From: JAWLAT01 sp041395325
GTDB taxonomy: Bacteria; Pseudomonadota; Gammaproteobacteria; Xanthomonadales; SZUA-5
Direction of reading: 5' to 3'
Assembly: GCA_041395325.1 (NCBI GenBank)
Contig: JAWLAT010000011.1
Location: forward strand, 1 to 64,000
DNA length: 64,000 bases
The position numbers and the translations under genes are program-made. Each line of letters begins with the position of its first letter. Within the stretch, counting starts at the first letter, position 1. Positions 26,372-34,758 of the stretch are shown here, piece by piece. The notes under the pieces are model-generated. The model was not told the origin of the DNA. It made no database searches and worked only from the letters and a program-made list of their open reading frames with translations.

Positions 26372-27505
26372 TCAGCGCGCTGACTTGAGGTCGCTCAGGC
26401 GTTTCTGGGCGGACATCAGGTCATGGCCGCGCTGCTGCAGCCAGGCATTGTCATAGAGCGTGTCGGCATAGCGTTCGCCACTGTCTCCGAGCAGCGTGAC
26501 GATGCTGCCGCCCAGGCCCCGCTGTCGAAGCTCGGCAGCCAGGCGCAGGCAGGCGATCCAGTTGCAGCCGGAGGAGCCGCCGTAGCGGCGGCCCAGCAGG
26601 GCTTCCAGGTCACGCATGCCGATGACCGAATCGGCGTCATCGATTTCCTCGACCCGGTCAACGATCTCGAACTGGAAGCCGGGCTCAACGCGAGCCCGGC
26701 CCACACCTTCGATGATGGTCGCGCGGCTCGCCAGCGCGTCCCGGCAGCCGCCGGCTTGATAGGCCTGGGCGAAGGCTGCACCGCTCGGTTCGGCCACACA
26801 CAATCGGGTTGGCCAACCGCGATAGCGCAGGTAACGCCCGATCGTTGCCGAGGTGCCACCCGTACCGACGCCACAGACGATCCACTCGGGTTGCGGGTCG
26901 GGTTCGGCCGCCAGCTGTCGGAGAATGGACTCGGCGATGTTGTTGTTGCCGCGCCAATCGGTGGCGCGCTCGGCCAGTCCGAACTGGTCCAGATAGCAGG
27001 CCTGGTGGGTACGAGCGAACTCGCTGGCGGCGGCAGCTGTATCGGCGCCCACCGGCAGCAGCAGGCAACGTGCGCCCAGCTGCTGCAGGGCCGCCACCTT
27101 GGCGCTTGCCGTGCAATCAGGCATCACGGCAACGAAAGGCAGCCCCAGCAAGCGGGCGAACCAGGCCTCTGAGATGGCGGTGCTGCCGGAGGAGGCGTCA
27201 ACAACGGTCTGTCCGGGTCGCAGCCGGTTGTTGCACAACGCGTACAGGAACAACGATCGCGCCAGCCGGTGCTTCAGACTGCCGCTGGGATGGGTGGATT
27301 CATCCTTCAGGTAGAAGCTGATTTGCGGAAACTCGGGCAGGCAGAGCTGCAGCAAATGCGTGTCGGCCGAGCGCAGGGCCTCCCGTTGCAGTTGCTCAAT
27401 GGCCTGGCTCTGCCACTGCCTCAGATCCAGGTGGCCGGTGCGAGTCCCATCGGCAGCCATCGATGTCACCCACGCGGTGCGAATGGCCGCAGTGTGTCCT
27501 CGCAT
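26372..27505 (-). CDS. PLP-dependent cysteine synthase-fold enzyme (Cds1-like cysteine desulfhydrase subgroup)
   Basis: Fold-type II PLP enzyme of 377 residues. The motif KDESTHPSGSLKHRLARSL contains the PLP lysine, and VVDASSGSTAISEAWFARLLGLPF is the family's substrate-carboxylate loop. The phosphate-binding loop is GVGTGGTSATIG. This pattern matches the group annotated as PLP-dependent cysteine synthase family or Cds1-type L-cysteine desulfhydrase rather than CysK or CysM, so H2S release from cysteine is a possible role. The ATG at 27505 and an internal ATG at 27460 both lack a clear ribosome site; 27460 may be the true start. No sulfur gene is adjacent. Confidence 0.8.
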   Translation of the reverse strand: MRGHTAAIRTAWVTSMAADGTRTGHLDLRQWQSQAIEQLQREALRSADTHLLQLCLPEFPQISFYLKDESTHPSGSLKHRLARSLFLYALCNNRLRPGQTVVDASSGSTAISEAWFARLLGLPFVAVMPDCTASAKVAALQQLGARCLLLPVGADTAAAASEFARTHQACYLDQFGLAERATDWRGNNNIAESILRQLAAEPDPQPEWIVCGVGTGGTSATIGRYLRYRGWPTRLCVAEPSGAAFAQAYQAGGCRDALASRATIIEGVGRARVEPGFQFEIVDRVEEIDDADSVIGMRDLEALLGRRYGGSSGCNWIACLRLAAELRQRGLGGSIVTLLGDSGERYADTLYDNAWLQQRGHDLMSAQKRLSDLKSAR

Positions 27506-27556
27506 TGCTGCGATTCGGTTGATCTGAGTCAGCTGAGGTCGGTCACGAGCAGCGCC

Positions 27557-28099
27557 TCAACGCTGACAGTGAATTCGAGCCTGTTCCCGATAGTGGTCAC
27601 TGTCACCATCCGGTGAAGCTTCATAGCGCCAGTGGAATTCGCCTTGACCGATGTCGCTGAAGGTGATGCGTACGTGGTGTGCGGGAAATGCGCCGCTGGC
27701 CTCGCGCTCGCCGGTCATGATGATGCGGCCATCTTCGACCTGTGCCTCAAAATGATCAAAGTGCGCCTGACGCGAGGTCGCCCAGACCATCATCCAGCGA
27801 TCGGAATCGGGGTCATAGGTGCGCAGATTGGTGCCGGGTGGCCCCTGGCTTTCCGCCGGGGGATACCAGAAGTCCTGCACTGCGTGGCCATCCAGGACGT
27901 ACTGGAACAGCCAGCGAGCCCGGCCCGGAGAATCCTGCCAGGCGCCGTCGGTTTGCAGATTGCTGCCCTGGCAGGACCACGCCGGGCCGACCAGTTGTCC
28001 GAAACCGGCGCGGACACCGGCCGGCGCCGCAGGGTTGGCTTCGGCCGACAACGGCGGAGGTGCGGCGAGTGCAGTCAGAGTCAGCAATGTTGCGAGCAT
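27557..28099 (-). CDS. Exported small protein of unknown function (DUF1579-like)
   Basis: Protein of 180 residues with a signal peptide (MLATLLTLTALAAPPPLSA). The mature domain has VLDGHAVQDFWYPP, GTNLRTYDPDSDRWMMVW and ITFSDIGQGEFHWRYE. These resemble lipocalin-like DUF1579 proteins, in which a small-molecule load or a beta-barrel is suspected. AGGGGAA precedes the ATG at seven bases. It lies between the PLP enzyme and cdd on the same strand, with gaps of 51 and 134 bases. The assignment to DUF1579 is from memory of motif style and is uncertain. Confidence 0.65.
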   Translation of the reverse strand: MLATLLTLTALAAPPPLSAEANPAAPAGVRAGFGQLVGPAWSCQGSNLQTDGAWQDSPGRARWLFQYVLDGHAVQDFWYPPAESQGPPGTNLRTYDPDSDRWMMVWATSRQAHFDHFEAQVEDGRIIMTGEREASGAFPAHHVRITFSDIGQGEFHWRYEASPDGDSDHYREQARIHCQR

Positions 28100-28233
28100 C
28101 GTGGATTCCCCTGGATGTTGTTTGCAGCATCTTCGATGGCTACAGCCGTTGCCAGCCGATGGCTGCGCGCTGGCTGATCAGTCCTTGCGAGCCGAGGCTC
28201 GACCGGGTGGCTGTTTCGAACCTTTGCCGCGGC

Positions 28234-28647
28234 TCAGCGGGGAAGGCCGAAAGCCGCCGGGAGCAGCGCGTCGATGGGCAGGCATTGCAGTTCACCGTCC
28301 GCGCCGCGGAAAACCACCTGCAGTGCGTGACCAAACTCCCACAGCAGCTGGCGACAGCCGCCACAGGGCGAAGCGGCCCGATCCTGGCCGTCGCTGCGCG
28401 CCAGCACCACGGCGCGCACGATCCGCAGGCTCGAGCCCTCGGCGCGGACGGCGGCCGTCACTGCAGCACGCTCGGCGCAACTGGTGAGCGGATAGGCGGC
28501 CGATTCGACATTGCAGCCGCTGTGCAGCTGTCCACTGGCCGACAGCAGTGCGGCACCGACATGAAATCCGGAGTAGGGCGCATGACTGTGCTGCAGGGCG
28601 GATTGCGCGAGTTCGATGAGCCGATCGTCGTCCGGGTGGAAGGGCAT
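28234..28647 (-). CDS. cdd: Cytidine deaminase
   Basis: Zinc-dependent deaminase converting cytidine and deoxycytidine to uridine forms in pyrimidine salvage. The 137-residue length is typical of the small homotetrameric type. Zinc and proton-shuttle motifs are complete: NVESAAYPLTSCAERAAV (Cys and catalytic Glu) and SPCGGCRQLLWEF (two Cys). A very strong AGGAGG lies six bases before the ATG. It is 49 bases downstream of deoC, which fits a nucleoside-salvage operon. Confidence 0.96.
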   Translation of the reverse strand: MPFHPDDDRLIELAQSALQHSHAPYSGFHVGAALLSASGQLHSGCNVESAAYPLTSCAERAAVTAAVRAEGSSLRIVRAVVLARSDGQDRAASPCGGCRQLLWEFGHALQVVFRGADGELQCLPIDALLPAAFGLPR

Positions 28648-28696
28648 TGGTGCCTCCTGCGGATGGTCGACCGGACCCGGCGACAGGTCCGGTACG

Positions 28697-29482
28697 TCAG
28701 CGTGCGCTGTCCAGCACGTCGATCACATCCTGCCACAGGGCACTGGCGCCGATGCGGATACGACTCGAATCGACCGCACCCAGATACTGCTGGGCAAGCC
28801 GCAGATAGTCGATGGCCGACGCCAGGGTTCGGATGCCGCCGGCGGCCTTGAAACCGGCAGTACCACCATGTTCGCGCAGGACCTCAAGCATGATGCAAGC
28901 TGCCGCTGGTGTGGCGCCGATGGCGCGCTTGCCAGTGGAGGTCTTGAGGAAATCGGCACCGGATTGCAGCACCAGTTCGCTGGCCAGTTGAACCTGTGCC
29001 GACGTCAGTTCACCGCTCTCCAGGATGACCTTCAGAATCTTGCCGACCGTGGCTTCCCGCGCGGTCCGCAGGGCCAGGCGAACGTGGTCGAGTCGGCCCT
29101 CGATCAGGGCCCGCCAGGGCATCACCACATCGATCTCGTCGGCGCCGGCGGCCACGGCGCGGTGACATTCGCGCTCGATCCGCCCCCGGTTGCCGCTGCC
29201 GTCCGGAAAGTCCGCCACGCTGGCGATGGCCATCGACGTCAATCCCAGGCGCTGGCGTTCGGTGCAGGCCAGATCGATCCACTCGGGATAGACACAGATC
29301 GCTGCCGGCGAGCCGTACGGACTGGCGGCCTGCGCGCACAGGGCGATGATGCGGCCGCGGTCATCGCTTTCGCCCAGCGAAGTCAGATCGATGCAGCGCA
29401 GAATCTGTTGGGCGGCAGCGATCTGCTCGGACGCCGGATCGATGGACTCAGCCAAAGGGGGCCACACCGATCCAGCGCACAT
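28697..29482 (-). CDS. deoC: Deoxyribose-phosphate aldolase
   Basis: Class I aldolase splitting 2-deoxyribose 5-phosphate into acetaldehyde and glyceraldehyde 3-phosphate. Seen motifs are ADEIDVVMPWRALIEG, the Schiff-base lysine in DFLKTSTGKR, and FKAAGGIRTL. The start is uncertain: ATG 29482 overlaps the nnrU-like gene by 35 bases and has no ribosome site. A TTG at 29455, seven codons before SEQIAAAQQILRCIDLTSL, would fit the usual N-terminus, and an ATG at 29524 is also open. Together with cdd it forms a deoxynucleoside catabolism unit; no phosphorylase gene is present here. Confidence 0.9.
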   Translation of the reverse strand: MCAGSVWPPLAESIDPASEQIAAAQQILRCIDLTSLGESDDRGRIIALCAQAASPYGSPAAICVYPEWIDLACTERQRLGLTSMAIASVADFPDGSGNRGRIERECHRAVAAGADEIDVVMPWRALIEGRLDHVRLALRTAREATVGKILKVILESGELTSAQVQLASELVLQSGADFLKTSTGKRAIGATPAAACIMLEVLREHGGTAGFKAAGGIRTLASAIDYLRLAQQYLGAVDSSRIRIGASALWQDVIDVLDSAR

Positions 29483-30026
29483 GCAGATACAGCGCGAAGG
29501 CTGCCCACAGACCGCCGCCGACAACGACGCTGATCAGCGTTGGCAACAGCTGGCCGGCCGGATAGCGCACACCGGCCGAACGGTCGCGCCGACGTGACAC
29601 GGCAAAGTCGGCGATGGCCCAGACCAGGAAGGCGCCGAACAGCAGCAAGTCATGCAGCATGCCGTTGGCGAGCAGGTGTGCCAGTGCCCACAGTTTCACA
29701 CCGGCCAGCATCGGATGGCCGATCCAGGCCTTGAAGTGATTGCCGGGCACATAGGCAGCGACCAGCAGGATGAAGGCCGGCAAGGTCAGCAGCGCAGCCA
29801 GATGGCGCATGAAGGTCGGCGGTGACCAGATCAGCGTCGGGGTGCCTCGGGCCTGGCCAAAACCATAGATGAGGACGATGAATGCGGCAATCGAGACCAG
29901 GCTGAACAAGACGCGCCAGCCATTGGGCCCGAGCCGGCTGCGCCAGCTGTCGCGGACTGCAGGCGCCAGCAATCGCAACGAGTGGCTGCCCAGAAACAAC
30001 AGCAGGCCCAGCAGTAACCAGATCAT
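29448..30026 (-). CDS. NnrU-family integral membrane protein
   Basis: Protein of 192 residues with about five hydrophobic helices. NnrU signatures are GSHSLRLL at the N-terminus, GWRVLFSLVSIAAFIVLIYGF and MRHLAALLTLPAFILLVAAY, with conserved His in IGHPMLAGVKLWALAHLLANG. NnrU was first linked to nitric-oxide/nitrite respiration, and related proteins are isomerases or carotenoid-associated (Z-ISO). No denitrification genes are near, so the function here is unknown. It overlaps the deoC start region. Confidence 0.88.
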   Translation of the reverse strand: MIWLLLGLLLFLGSHSLRLLAPAVRDSWRSRLGPNGWRVLFSLVSIAAFIVLIYGFGQARGTPTLIWSPPTFMRHLAALLTLPAFILLVAAYVPGNHFKAWIGHPMLAGVKLWALAHLLANGMLHDLLLFGAFLVWAIADFAVSRRRDRSAGVRYPAGQLLPTLISVVVGGGLWAAFALYLHVRWIGVAPFG

Positions 30027-30087
30027 CGTTCGCTCCCGTCTCGTTCAGTACTGCATGGTCCGGCCTGCCGCTCTGCGCGGCAAGGGG

Positions 30088-31344
30088 TTAGAAGCTGCCC
30101 AGCCACCAGCCCAGCCAAACGCCGCCAAGCATCAGAGCCAATCCGGGCAGCAGCGCACGGCGATAGTCGGTGTGGCCGGCACTGACCGTCAGCAACGCCT
30201 TGGTCACGGTATTGGTGGTCAGCGCCAGCAGCACTGCGATGGAACCGCTGGTGGCCGTGAGTTGGCCGCCTGCGGCGAGTTCCGCCATCGAAATCGTCAC
30301 CGCGTGGGCGTCAGCGAAGCCAGCCGCGGCGGCGGTCAGCAGCGCGCCGCCGCTGCCCAGCCAGTCACTGAGGAACTGGCTGATGAGCAGCACCACCGCG
30401 ATCAGCGCGGCAAAGCTCAATGCATGACCAAAATGAAAGGGGCGTTCGCTCAATCCGCTGCCATTGCCTTCGCCCGGCAAGGGCGCGCGCCGACCCAGGA
30501 ACACCGCGTAGCCGACTGTCAGGCATCCGCCCAGCAGCAGCCCGATACCCAGCCGTCGCAGCAGTGTCGGATCACCCGCGCCCAGCAGCAGTGCGATCAG
30601 CAACAGTGTCGAGATGTTTGAAGCCATGCCCGCGGCCGCGCAGGCGCGCGCCAGCGCCGGCGTCTGGCGGGAACGCTGCGCCATGCCGCCGATCGTCGCC
30701 GAACTGGAGACGAAGCCGCCGGCCAGTCCGGTCAGTGGCAGGCCCAATCGCGGACCCAGCAGCCGCACGGCGGCGTAGCCAGCGGCATTGATGGCCATGA
30801 CCAGCACCACCAGCAGCCACAGTTTGCGCAGATTGAGCGCTTCGAAGGGACCGATGGGGCCATCGGGCAGCACCGGCAGGACGATCAATGCCGAAGCCAG
30901 CAGCAGCAGGGCGTCGTTGAGCTCGGTCTCGCTCAGCGTTTCGCGGGCAAAACGATGCAGCCAGGCCTTGGATTGCAGCAGCAGTGTCATCGTTACCGCC
31001 AGCGCCGCGGCCAGCGGTGCGAACTGCATGGCCAGCGCGCCGATCAGGAAGGTCAGCAGCAGCGCCACTTCGGTGGTGAGGCCTGGGTGCTCGGCGCGTG
31101 TGGCGTGGTAGCCCGAGGCGATGATCAGCGCAACGAAGCCGCCGACCACGCCCAGTGCCACCGGCCCCAGCAGGGCCGAGATGCCGCCAGCCAGCGCCAG
31201 CAGGCCGCAGGTGCGAACCCCGGCCGCGCGACGTCCGGCGTGCTCACCATGCTGCCGCTCCTGCTCGCGCTCGACACCAATCAGCAGGCCGCAACCCAGT
31301 GCTACCACCAGGCCCAGCGCTTCATCGGGAAATGCCCACTCCAT
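30088..31344 (-). CDS. MgtC/SapB family membrane protein with DUF4010 domain
   Basis: Membrane protein of 418 residues. The N-terminal third is MgtC-like (GCGLLIGVEREQERQ, then RRAAGVRTCGLLALAGG). The rest, from about residue 180, is the DUF4010 domain with a further seven or so helices, including LTGLAGGFVSSSATIGGMAQRS and GFADAHAVTISMAELAA. Proteins with this layout are poorly characterised; suggested links are Mg2+ homeostasis or regulation of F-type ATPase. ATG 31344 is preferred to the upstream TTG at 31380. It diverges from the quinone oxidoreductase. Confidence 0.9.
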   Translation of the reverse strand: MEWAFPDEALGLVVALGCGLLIGVEREQERQHGEHAGRRAAGVRTCGLLALAGGISALLGPVALGVVGGFVALIIASGYHATRAEHPGLTTEVALLLTFLIGALAMQFAPLAAALAVTMTLLLQSKAWLHRFARETLSETELNDALLLLASALIVLPVLPDGPIGPFEALNLRKLWLLVVLVMAINAAGYAAVRLLGPRLGLPLTGLAGGFVSSSATIGGMAQRSRQTPALARACAAAGMASNISTLLLIALLLGAGDPTLLRRLGIGLLLGGCLTVGYAVFLGRRAPLPGEGNGSGLSERPFHFGHALSFAALIAVVLLISQFLSDWLGSGGALLTAAAAGFADAHAVTISMAELAAGGQLTATSGSIAVLLALTTNTVTKALLTVSAGHTDYRRALLPGLALMLGGVWLGWWLGSF

Positions 31345-31412
31345 CTGCCACACTGTGCCCAGCGCCGGGTCGTACCGCAATACGGTTGGGCCCGGACAGC
31401 AGGGGAGCGCGC

Positions 31413-32459
31413 ATGCAACGCATACGAATCGACCGCCCGGGTGGTTACGAGGCGCTGCGCCTGGAGACTGTCGCCACGCCGGAGCCTGGTCCGGGCGAGG
31501 TGCGTATCGCCGCGCAGGCCTGTGGAGTCAACTACGCCGACGGCATCATCCGGATGGGCCTGTACGCCTCGGCCCGCGAGCTGCATGGGTACCCGATCAC
31601 GCCAGGCTTCGAAGTGGCCGGACAGATCGACGCGGTTGGTGCTGATGTCGACCAGTGGCGCGTCGGCGACCCGGTCATCGGGCTGTGTCTGTTCAACGGC
31701 TATGCCTCGCATGTGGTGCTGCCGGCCGGGCAGGTGTTTGCACGGCCTGCGGCGTTGACACCGGCACAGGCCGCGGCCCTGCCGACGGTGTTTCTGACCG
31801 CCTGGTTCATGGTGCACCAGCAGGTGCATCCGCGGACCGGTGAACGCTGGTTGGTGCATTCCGCGGCCGGCGGCGTGGGCTCGGCGTTGTGTCAGCTGGG
31901 CCGGCTGGCAGGCTGTCGGGTGTGTGGCGTCGTGGGGCGGCCAGACAAGCGCGAGCACGCGTTGACGATGGGCGCCGAGCAGGTCATCGATCGCTCGGCG
32001 GACCGGCTTTGGGCGGAGGCCGAGGCCTTTGCACCGAATGGGTTCGATGCCATCTTCGATGCCACCGGTGTGGCGACCCTGCGGCAGAGCTACGCCCATC
32101 TGGCACCGACCGGTCGACTGGTGATCTATGGCTTTCACAGCATGCTGCCGCAGAACGGTCGCCTGAACTGGCTGCGGCTGGCTTGGGACTGGTTGCGCAC
32201 ACCGCGCTTCAACCCGCTGGACATGACGCAGTCCAACCGCAGCGTGCTGGCGGCCAACCTCAGCTTTCTGCAGGGGCAGGCGCCACGGCTGGCGGTCGGC
32301 ATGCAATGGTTGCTACAGCGGCTGGAGGCCGGCGAATTGTCGCCATTGCCAGTGCACTGCCTGCCATTGGCCGACGCCGCACGGGCTCAGGCGTTATTGG
32401 AGTCGGGGCGAACGGTGGGCAAGCTGGTGCTGCTGCCGGCAGGGGATGAGGGCAACTAG
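31413..32459 (+). CDS. Zinc-free MDR quinone oxidoreductase, VAT-1-like
   Basis: Medium-chain dehydrogenase/reductase of 348 residues. The N-terminal GroES-like domain carries ACGVNYADGIIRMGLYASARE and GFEVAGQIDAVG. The NADP-binding domain has HSAAGGVGSALCQLGRLAGC at about 150. The catalytic Cys/His zinc ligands of alcohol dehydrogenases are missing, as in quinone oxidoreductases. The helical insert (LNWLRLAWDWLRTPRFNPLDM) is typical of VAT-1 homologues. AGGGGAG precedes the ATG by six bases. It probably reduces quinones or enones with NADPH; the true substrate is unknown. Confidence 0.88.
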   Translation: MQRIRIDRPGGYEALRLETVATPEPGPGEVRIAAQACGVNYADGIIRMGLYASARELHGYPITPGFEVAGQIDAVGADVDQWRVGDPVIGLCLFNGYASHVVLPAGQVFARPAALTPAQAAALPTVFLTAWFMVHQQVHPRTGERWLVHSAAGGVGSALCQLGRLAGCRVCGVVGRPDKREHALTMGAEQVIDRSADRLWAEAEAFAPNGFDAIFDATGVATLRQSYAHLAPTGRLVIYGFHSMLPQNGRLNWLRLAWDWLRTPRFNPLDMTQSNRSVLAANLSFLQGQAPRLAVGMQWLLQRLEAGELSPLPVHCLPLADAARAQALLESGRTVGKLVLLPAGDEGN

Positions 32460-32581
32460 CGCTCCTGCGCGCTGGACAGGCGCACGGACTGAAGCCATTC
32501 GGCGGTCGTGACGGCGAACCCGGCAAGCGCTGCCCGGGCTGGCTATGCTGCTTTCTTCACGAACGAGGCGGCGGAGCGAAG

Positions 32582-33019
32582 ATGGTGGGAATTCGCAGTA
32601 TGAGTTGGCTGGTGATCTGCTTTTTGCCAGCAGTAGCCTGGGGCGCCAATGGCTGCCTGCCGACGGACTTCCAGGACCGCCGCGACCAGAGCCTTCTGAT
32701 CATTGCCAACGACAATGCCGGCAATCCGCTGCAGTACCGGCCACGCTGCGCGCGGGTGAGTGCCGGAACGACCATCCTGTTCCAGGCGATTCCGAACTTT
32801 GGCATGCACCCGCTGTTTGCCGGCGATGTGGTCGGAGGCACGGCAACCTTCGATCCCACCAGTCCGATCGGCAGTGCCACCACGGGCACCGAGCACATGG
32901 TCGTGCTCGATGAGCCGGGTGAGTACCCCTACTACTGCGACTTCCATTTCCTGCAGGGCATGCAGGGCTCGATCCTGGTCGATCTCTCGTTGTTCAGCGA
33001 TGGTTTCGAGGATCCCTAG
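32582..33019 (+). CDS. Secreted plastocyanin-like blue-copper protein with C-terminal DGFE tag
   Basis: Protein of 145 residues with a signal peptide ending near VAWGA (about residue 21). Type-1 copper ligands are visible with plastocyanin spacing: His76 in GMHPL, then Cys119-x2-His122-x4-Met127 in YYCDFHFLQGMQG. The fold resembles the pseudoazurin/halocyanin group, so an electron carrier or copper-binding role in the periplasm is likely. It ends in LFSDGFEDP. GGAG lies six bases before the first ATG. Its stop codon shares the palindrome CTAG with the stop of the convergent crotonase gene. Confidence 0.9.
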   Translation: MVGIRSMSWLVICFLPAVAWGANGCLPTDFQDRRDQSLLIIANDNAGNPLQYRPRCARVSAGTTILFQAIPNFGMHPLFAGDVVGGTATFDPTSPIGSATTGTEHMVVLDEPGEYPYYCDFHFLQGMQGSILVDLSLFSDGFEDP

Positions 33020-33852
33020 CGCCCGCGGAAGTTCGGCGACCGCCGTTCCATGAAGGCACGGACGGCTTCGGCAAAATCCTCTGACTGAGTCAGCAGTCCG
33101 TTCATCGTGGCCGCTTCCAGATTGCCTTGCGCCACGCCAGGCGCCACGCGTTGTGCCATCACGCGCTTGATGGCGGACACCACCAGCGGCGGGTTGGCAG
33201 CGATTCGCCCAGCCAGAGCCCGTGCCGCGCTCAACAGCGCTGCGTGATCATCACAGATCTGATTGACCAGGCCGATGGCCAGCGCCTGTCTGGCATCGAT
33301 GTCGTCACCGGTCAACGCCAGCCAGCGGGCCCAGCCCTCGCCGACCAGGTGCGGCAGTCGCTGAATGCCGCCCAGATCCGGGACCAGCCCGACTTTGACC
33401 TCGCGCAGGGCAAATCGCGCGTCGGCACTGGCCAATCGCAGATCGGCGGCTGCGCACAGCTCCACACCAGCACCGATACACCAGCCCTGAACGGCGGCGA
33501 TCACCGGCAGACGACTGGCGGCCAGCGCATCGAAACCGCGCTGCATGCGCTGAGCCTCGGTGATGACGTCGATTCGTCCACGAGCACCATTCTCCAGCAG
33601 CGGGCCAACCAGCGCCGCGGTGGCGGGCAAGTCCAGCCCGAAGCAGAAGTGCTCGCCCTGCCCGGTCACCAGCAGTGTGCGGGTTTGCGGATCGGCTTCT
33701 GCCTGTGCCACCGCGGCGGGTAGCTCGTCCCAGAAGGCAGGCCCCATCGCATTGCCGCGGCCGGGACCCAGCAACTCGATCTCCGCGGCGTGGCCGTCGA
33801 TCTGCAGGCGCAGAGTCGTGAACTCGGTGTGTTGCTCGGTGTGCTCGGACAT
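33016..33852 (-). CDS. Crotonase-family enoyl-CoA hydratase/dienoyl-CoA isomerase
   Basis: CoA-dependent enzyme of 278 residues. The oxyanion-hole region is GEHFCFGLDL and the second half is IAAVQGWCIGAGVELCAAADLRLAS. The active-site segment is REVKVGLVPDLGGIQRLP: Glu and Asp at these sites match Delta3,5-Delta2,4-dienoyl-CoA isomerases (ECH1) better than hydratases. In ECH1 the helix residue corresponding to GVEL is Asp rather than Glu, so a mixed type is possible. It probably works in beta-oxidation of unsaturated fatty acids, which fits with the thiolase and aceBA elsewhere in the window. Confidence 0.87.
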   Translation of the reverse strand: MSEHTEQHTEFTTLRLQIDGHAAEIELLGPGRGNAMGPAFWDELPAAVAQAEADPQTRTLLVTGQGEHFCFGLDLPATAALVGPLLENGARGRIDVITEAQRMQRGFDALAASRLPVIAAVQGWCIGAGVELCAAADLRLASADARFALREVKVGLVPDLGGIQRLPHLVGEGWARWLALTGDDIDARQALAIGLVNQICDDHAALLSAARALAGRIAANPPLVVSAIKRVMAQRVAPGVAQGNLEAATMNGLLTQSEDFAEAVRAFMERRSPNFRGR

Positions 33853-33942
33853 GCTCGGCTGACTCAGGCGAAAGCAGGCAGCCTAAAGCCCGAATGGCAG
33901 CGTACGGCAGTCGAGTCGCCTTGCGACTTGTTCAGAGGGTCC

Positions 33943-34719
33943 CTAGCGCGCGACCCGCAGCAGGCCCAGCAGTTCAAGCCAGTGGCGACCGTCCAGGCGC
34001 AGGCTCAACACCACTTCGGCGGCTGGAATCCCATCACGCTCGATGAAGCGGGCTGACTGCAGGCGGCCATCCAGCAAGCTGATGGCGCTGGGTAGCCACC
34101 AGTCCTGCATGGCCTGATGGCCTCGCTGCAGGCGTTCCTGCAGCAGTTCAGTCAGTCGCGTGCCGCGCAGACGCAACCAGCCTTCTGCGAGATCGCCCAG
34201 ATCACCGTCCGCACGTACGGCCAGATCCGCCACCTGCAGTTGCAGATGATCGGATGCCGTGTGCAGTCGCAGGAACAGGCCCAGGGAGGCATGACCGTCC
34301 AGATTGGCCTTCAGGTTTCGACCGAGCAGCCGCTCGCACCACCACAGCTGTACCGGCAGATCGGCTTGTAGCAGCAATTCCTCGCCGCGCAGCGCCAATT
34401 CAAGTTCGGCCGGTCCGGCGCTCCAGTTGTCCCGTCCGGGCCGGGCGCAGCGATCGTGCGGCAACTGCGCATCGATCCATTGGCTCAGTGGTGCGTACAA
34501 CTGACCGAGATCCAGTTCCACGCGCAGTCGGCTGCTTTCATTGCTCTTCGTGCCTCGCAGCAGACTGAGCACGTAGTGCAGTTCGATCTGTTCCTCGCCC
34601 AGATCCAGGGTGGTGCTCATGGCGTTAGGAATGGCCGAGCCAGCGCCCAACGACTCGACCTGAGCGCCACTCACGCAGGCCAGCAGCAGGAACGGCAGCA
34701 ATGGCGAGCGCAGTGACAT
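33943..34719 (-). CDS. Exported protein of unknown function, possible lipoprotein
   Basis: Protein of 258 residues with an N-terminal hydrophobic stretch SPLLPFLLLACVSGA that could be a lipobox (LLAC) or an ordinary signal peptide. The mature part is Leu/Arg/Asp-rich, with alternating polar and hydrophobic residues (for example QADLPVQLWWCERLLGRNL). I recognise no family. It lies between the crotonase gene and the epimerase-like gene on the same strand, 39 bases downstream of the latter, so an operon is possible. No motif gives a function. Confidence 0.7.
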   Translation of the reverse strand: MSLRSPLLPFLLLACVSGAQVESLGAGSAIPNAMSTTLDLGEEQIELHYVLSLLRGTKSNESSRLRVELDLGQLYAPLSQWIDAQLPHDRCARPGRDNWSAGPAELELALRGEELLLQADLPVQLWWCERLLGRNLKANLDGHASLGLFLRLHTASDHLQLQVADLAVRADGDLGDLAEGWLRLRGTRLTELLQERLQRGHQAMQDWWLPSAISLLDGRLQSARFIERDGIPAAEVVLSLRLDGRHWLELLGLLRVAR

Positions 34720-34758
34720 CCCTTCAGCTTGCCAGCGTGGCGCTGAATGGCGACGGTC

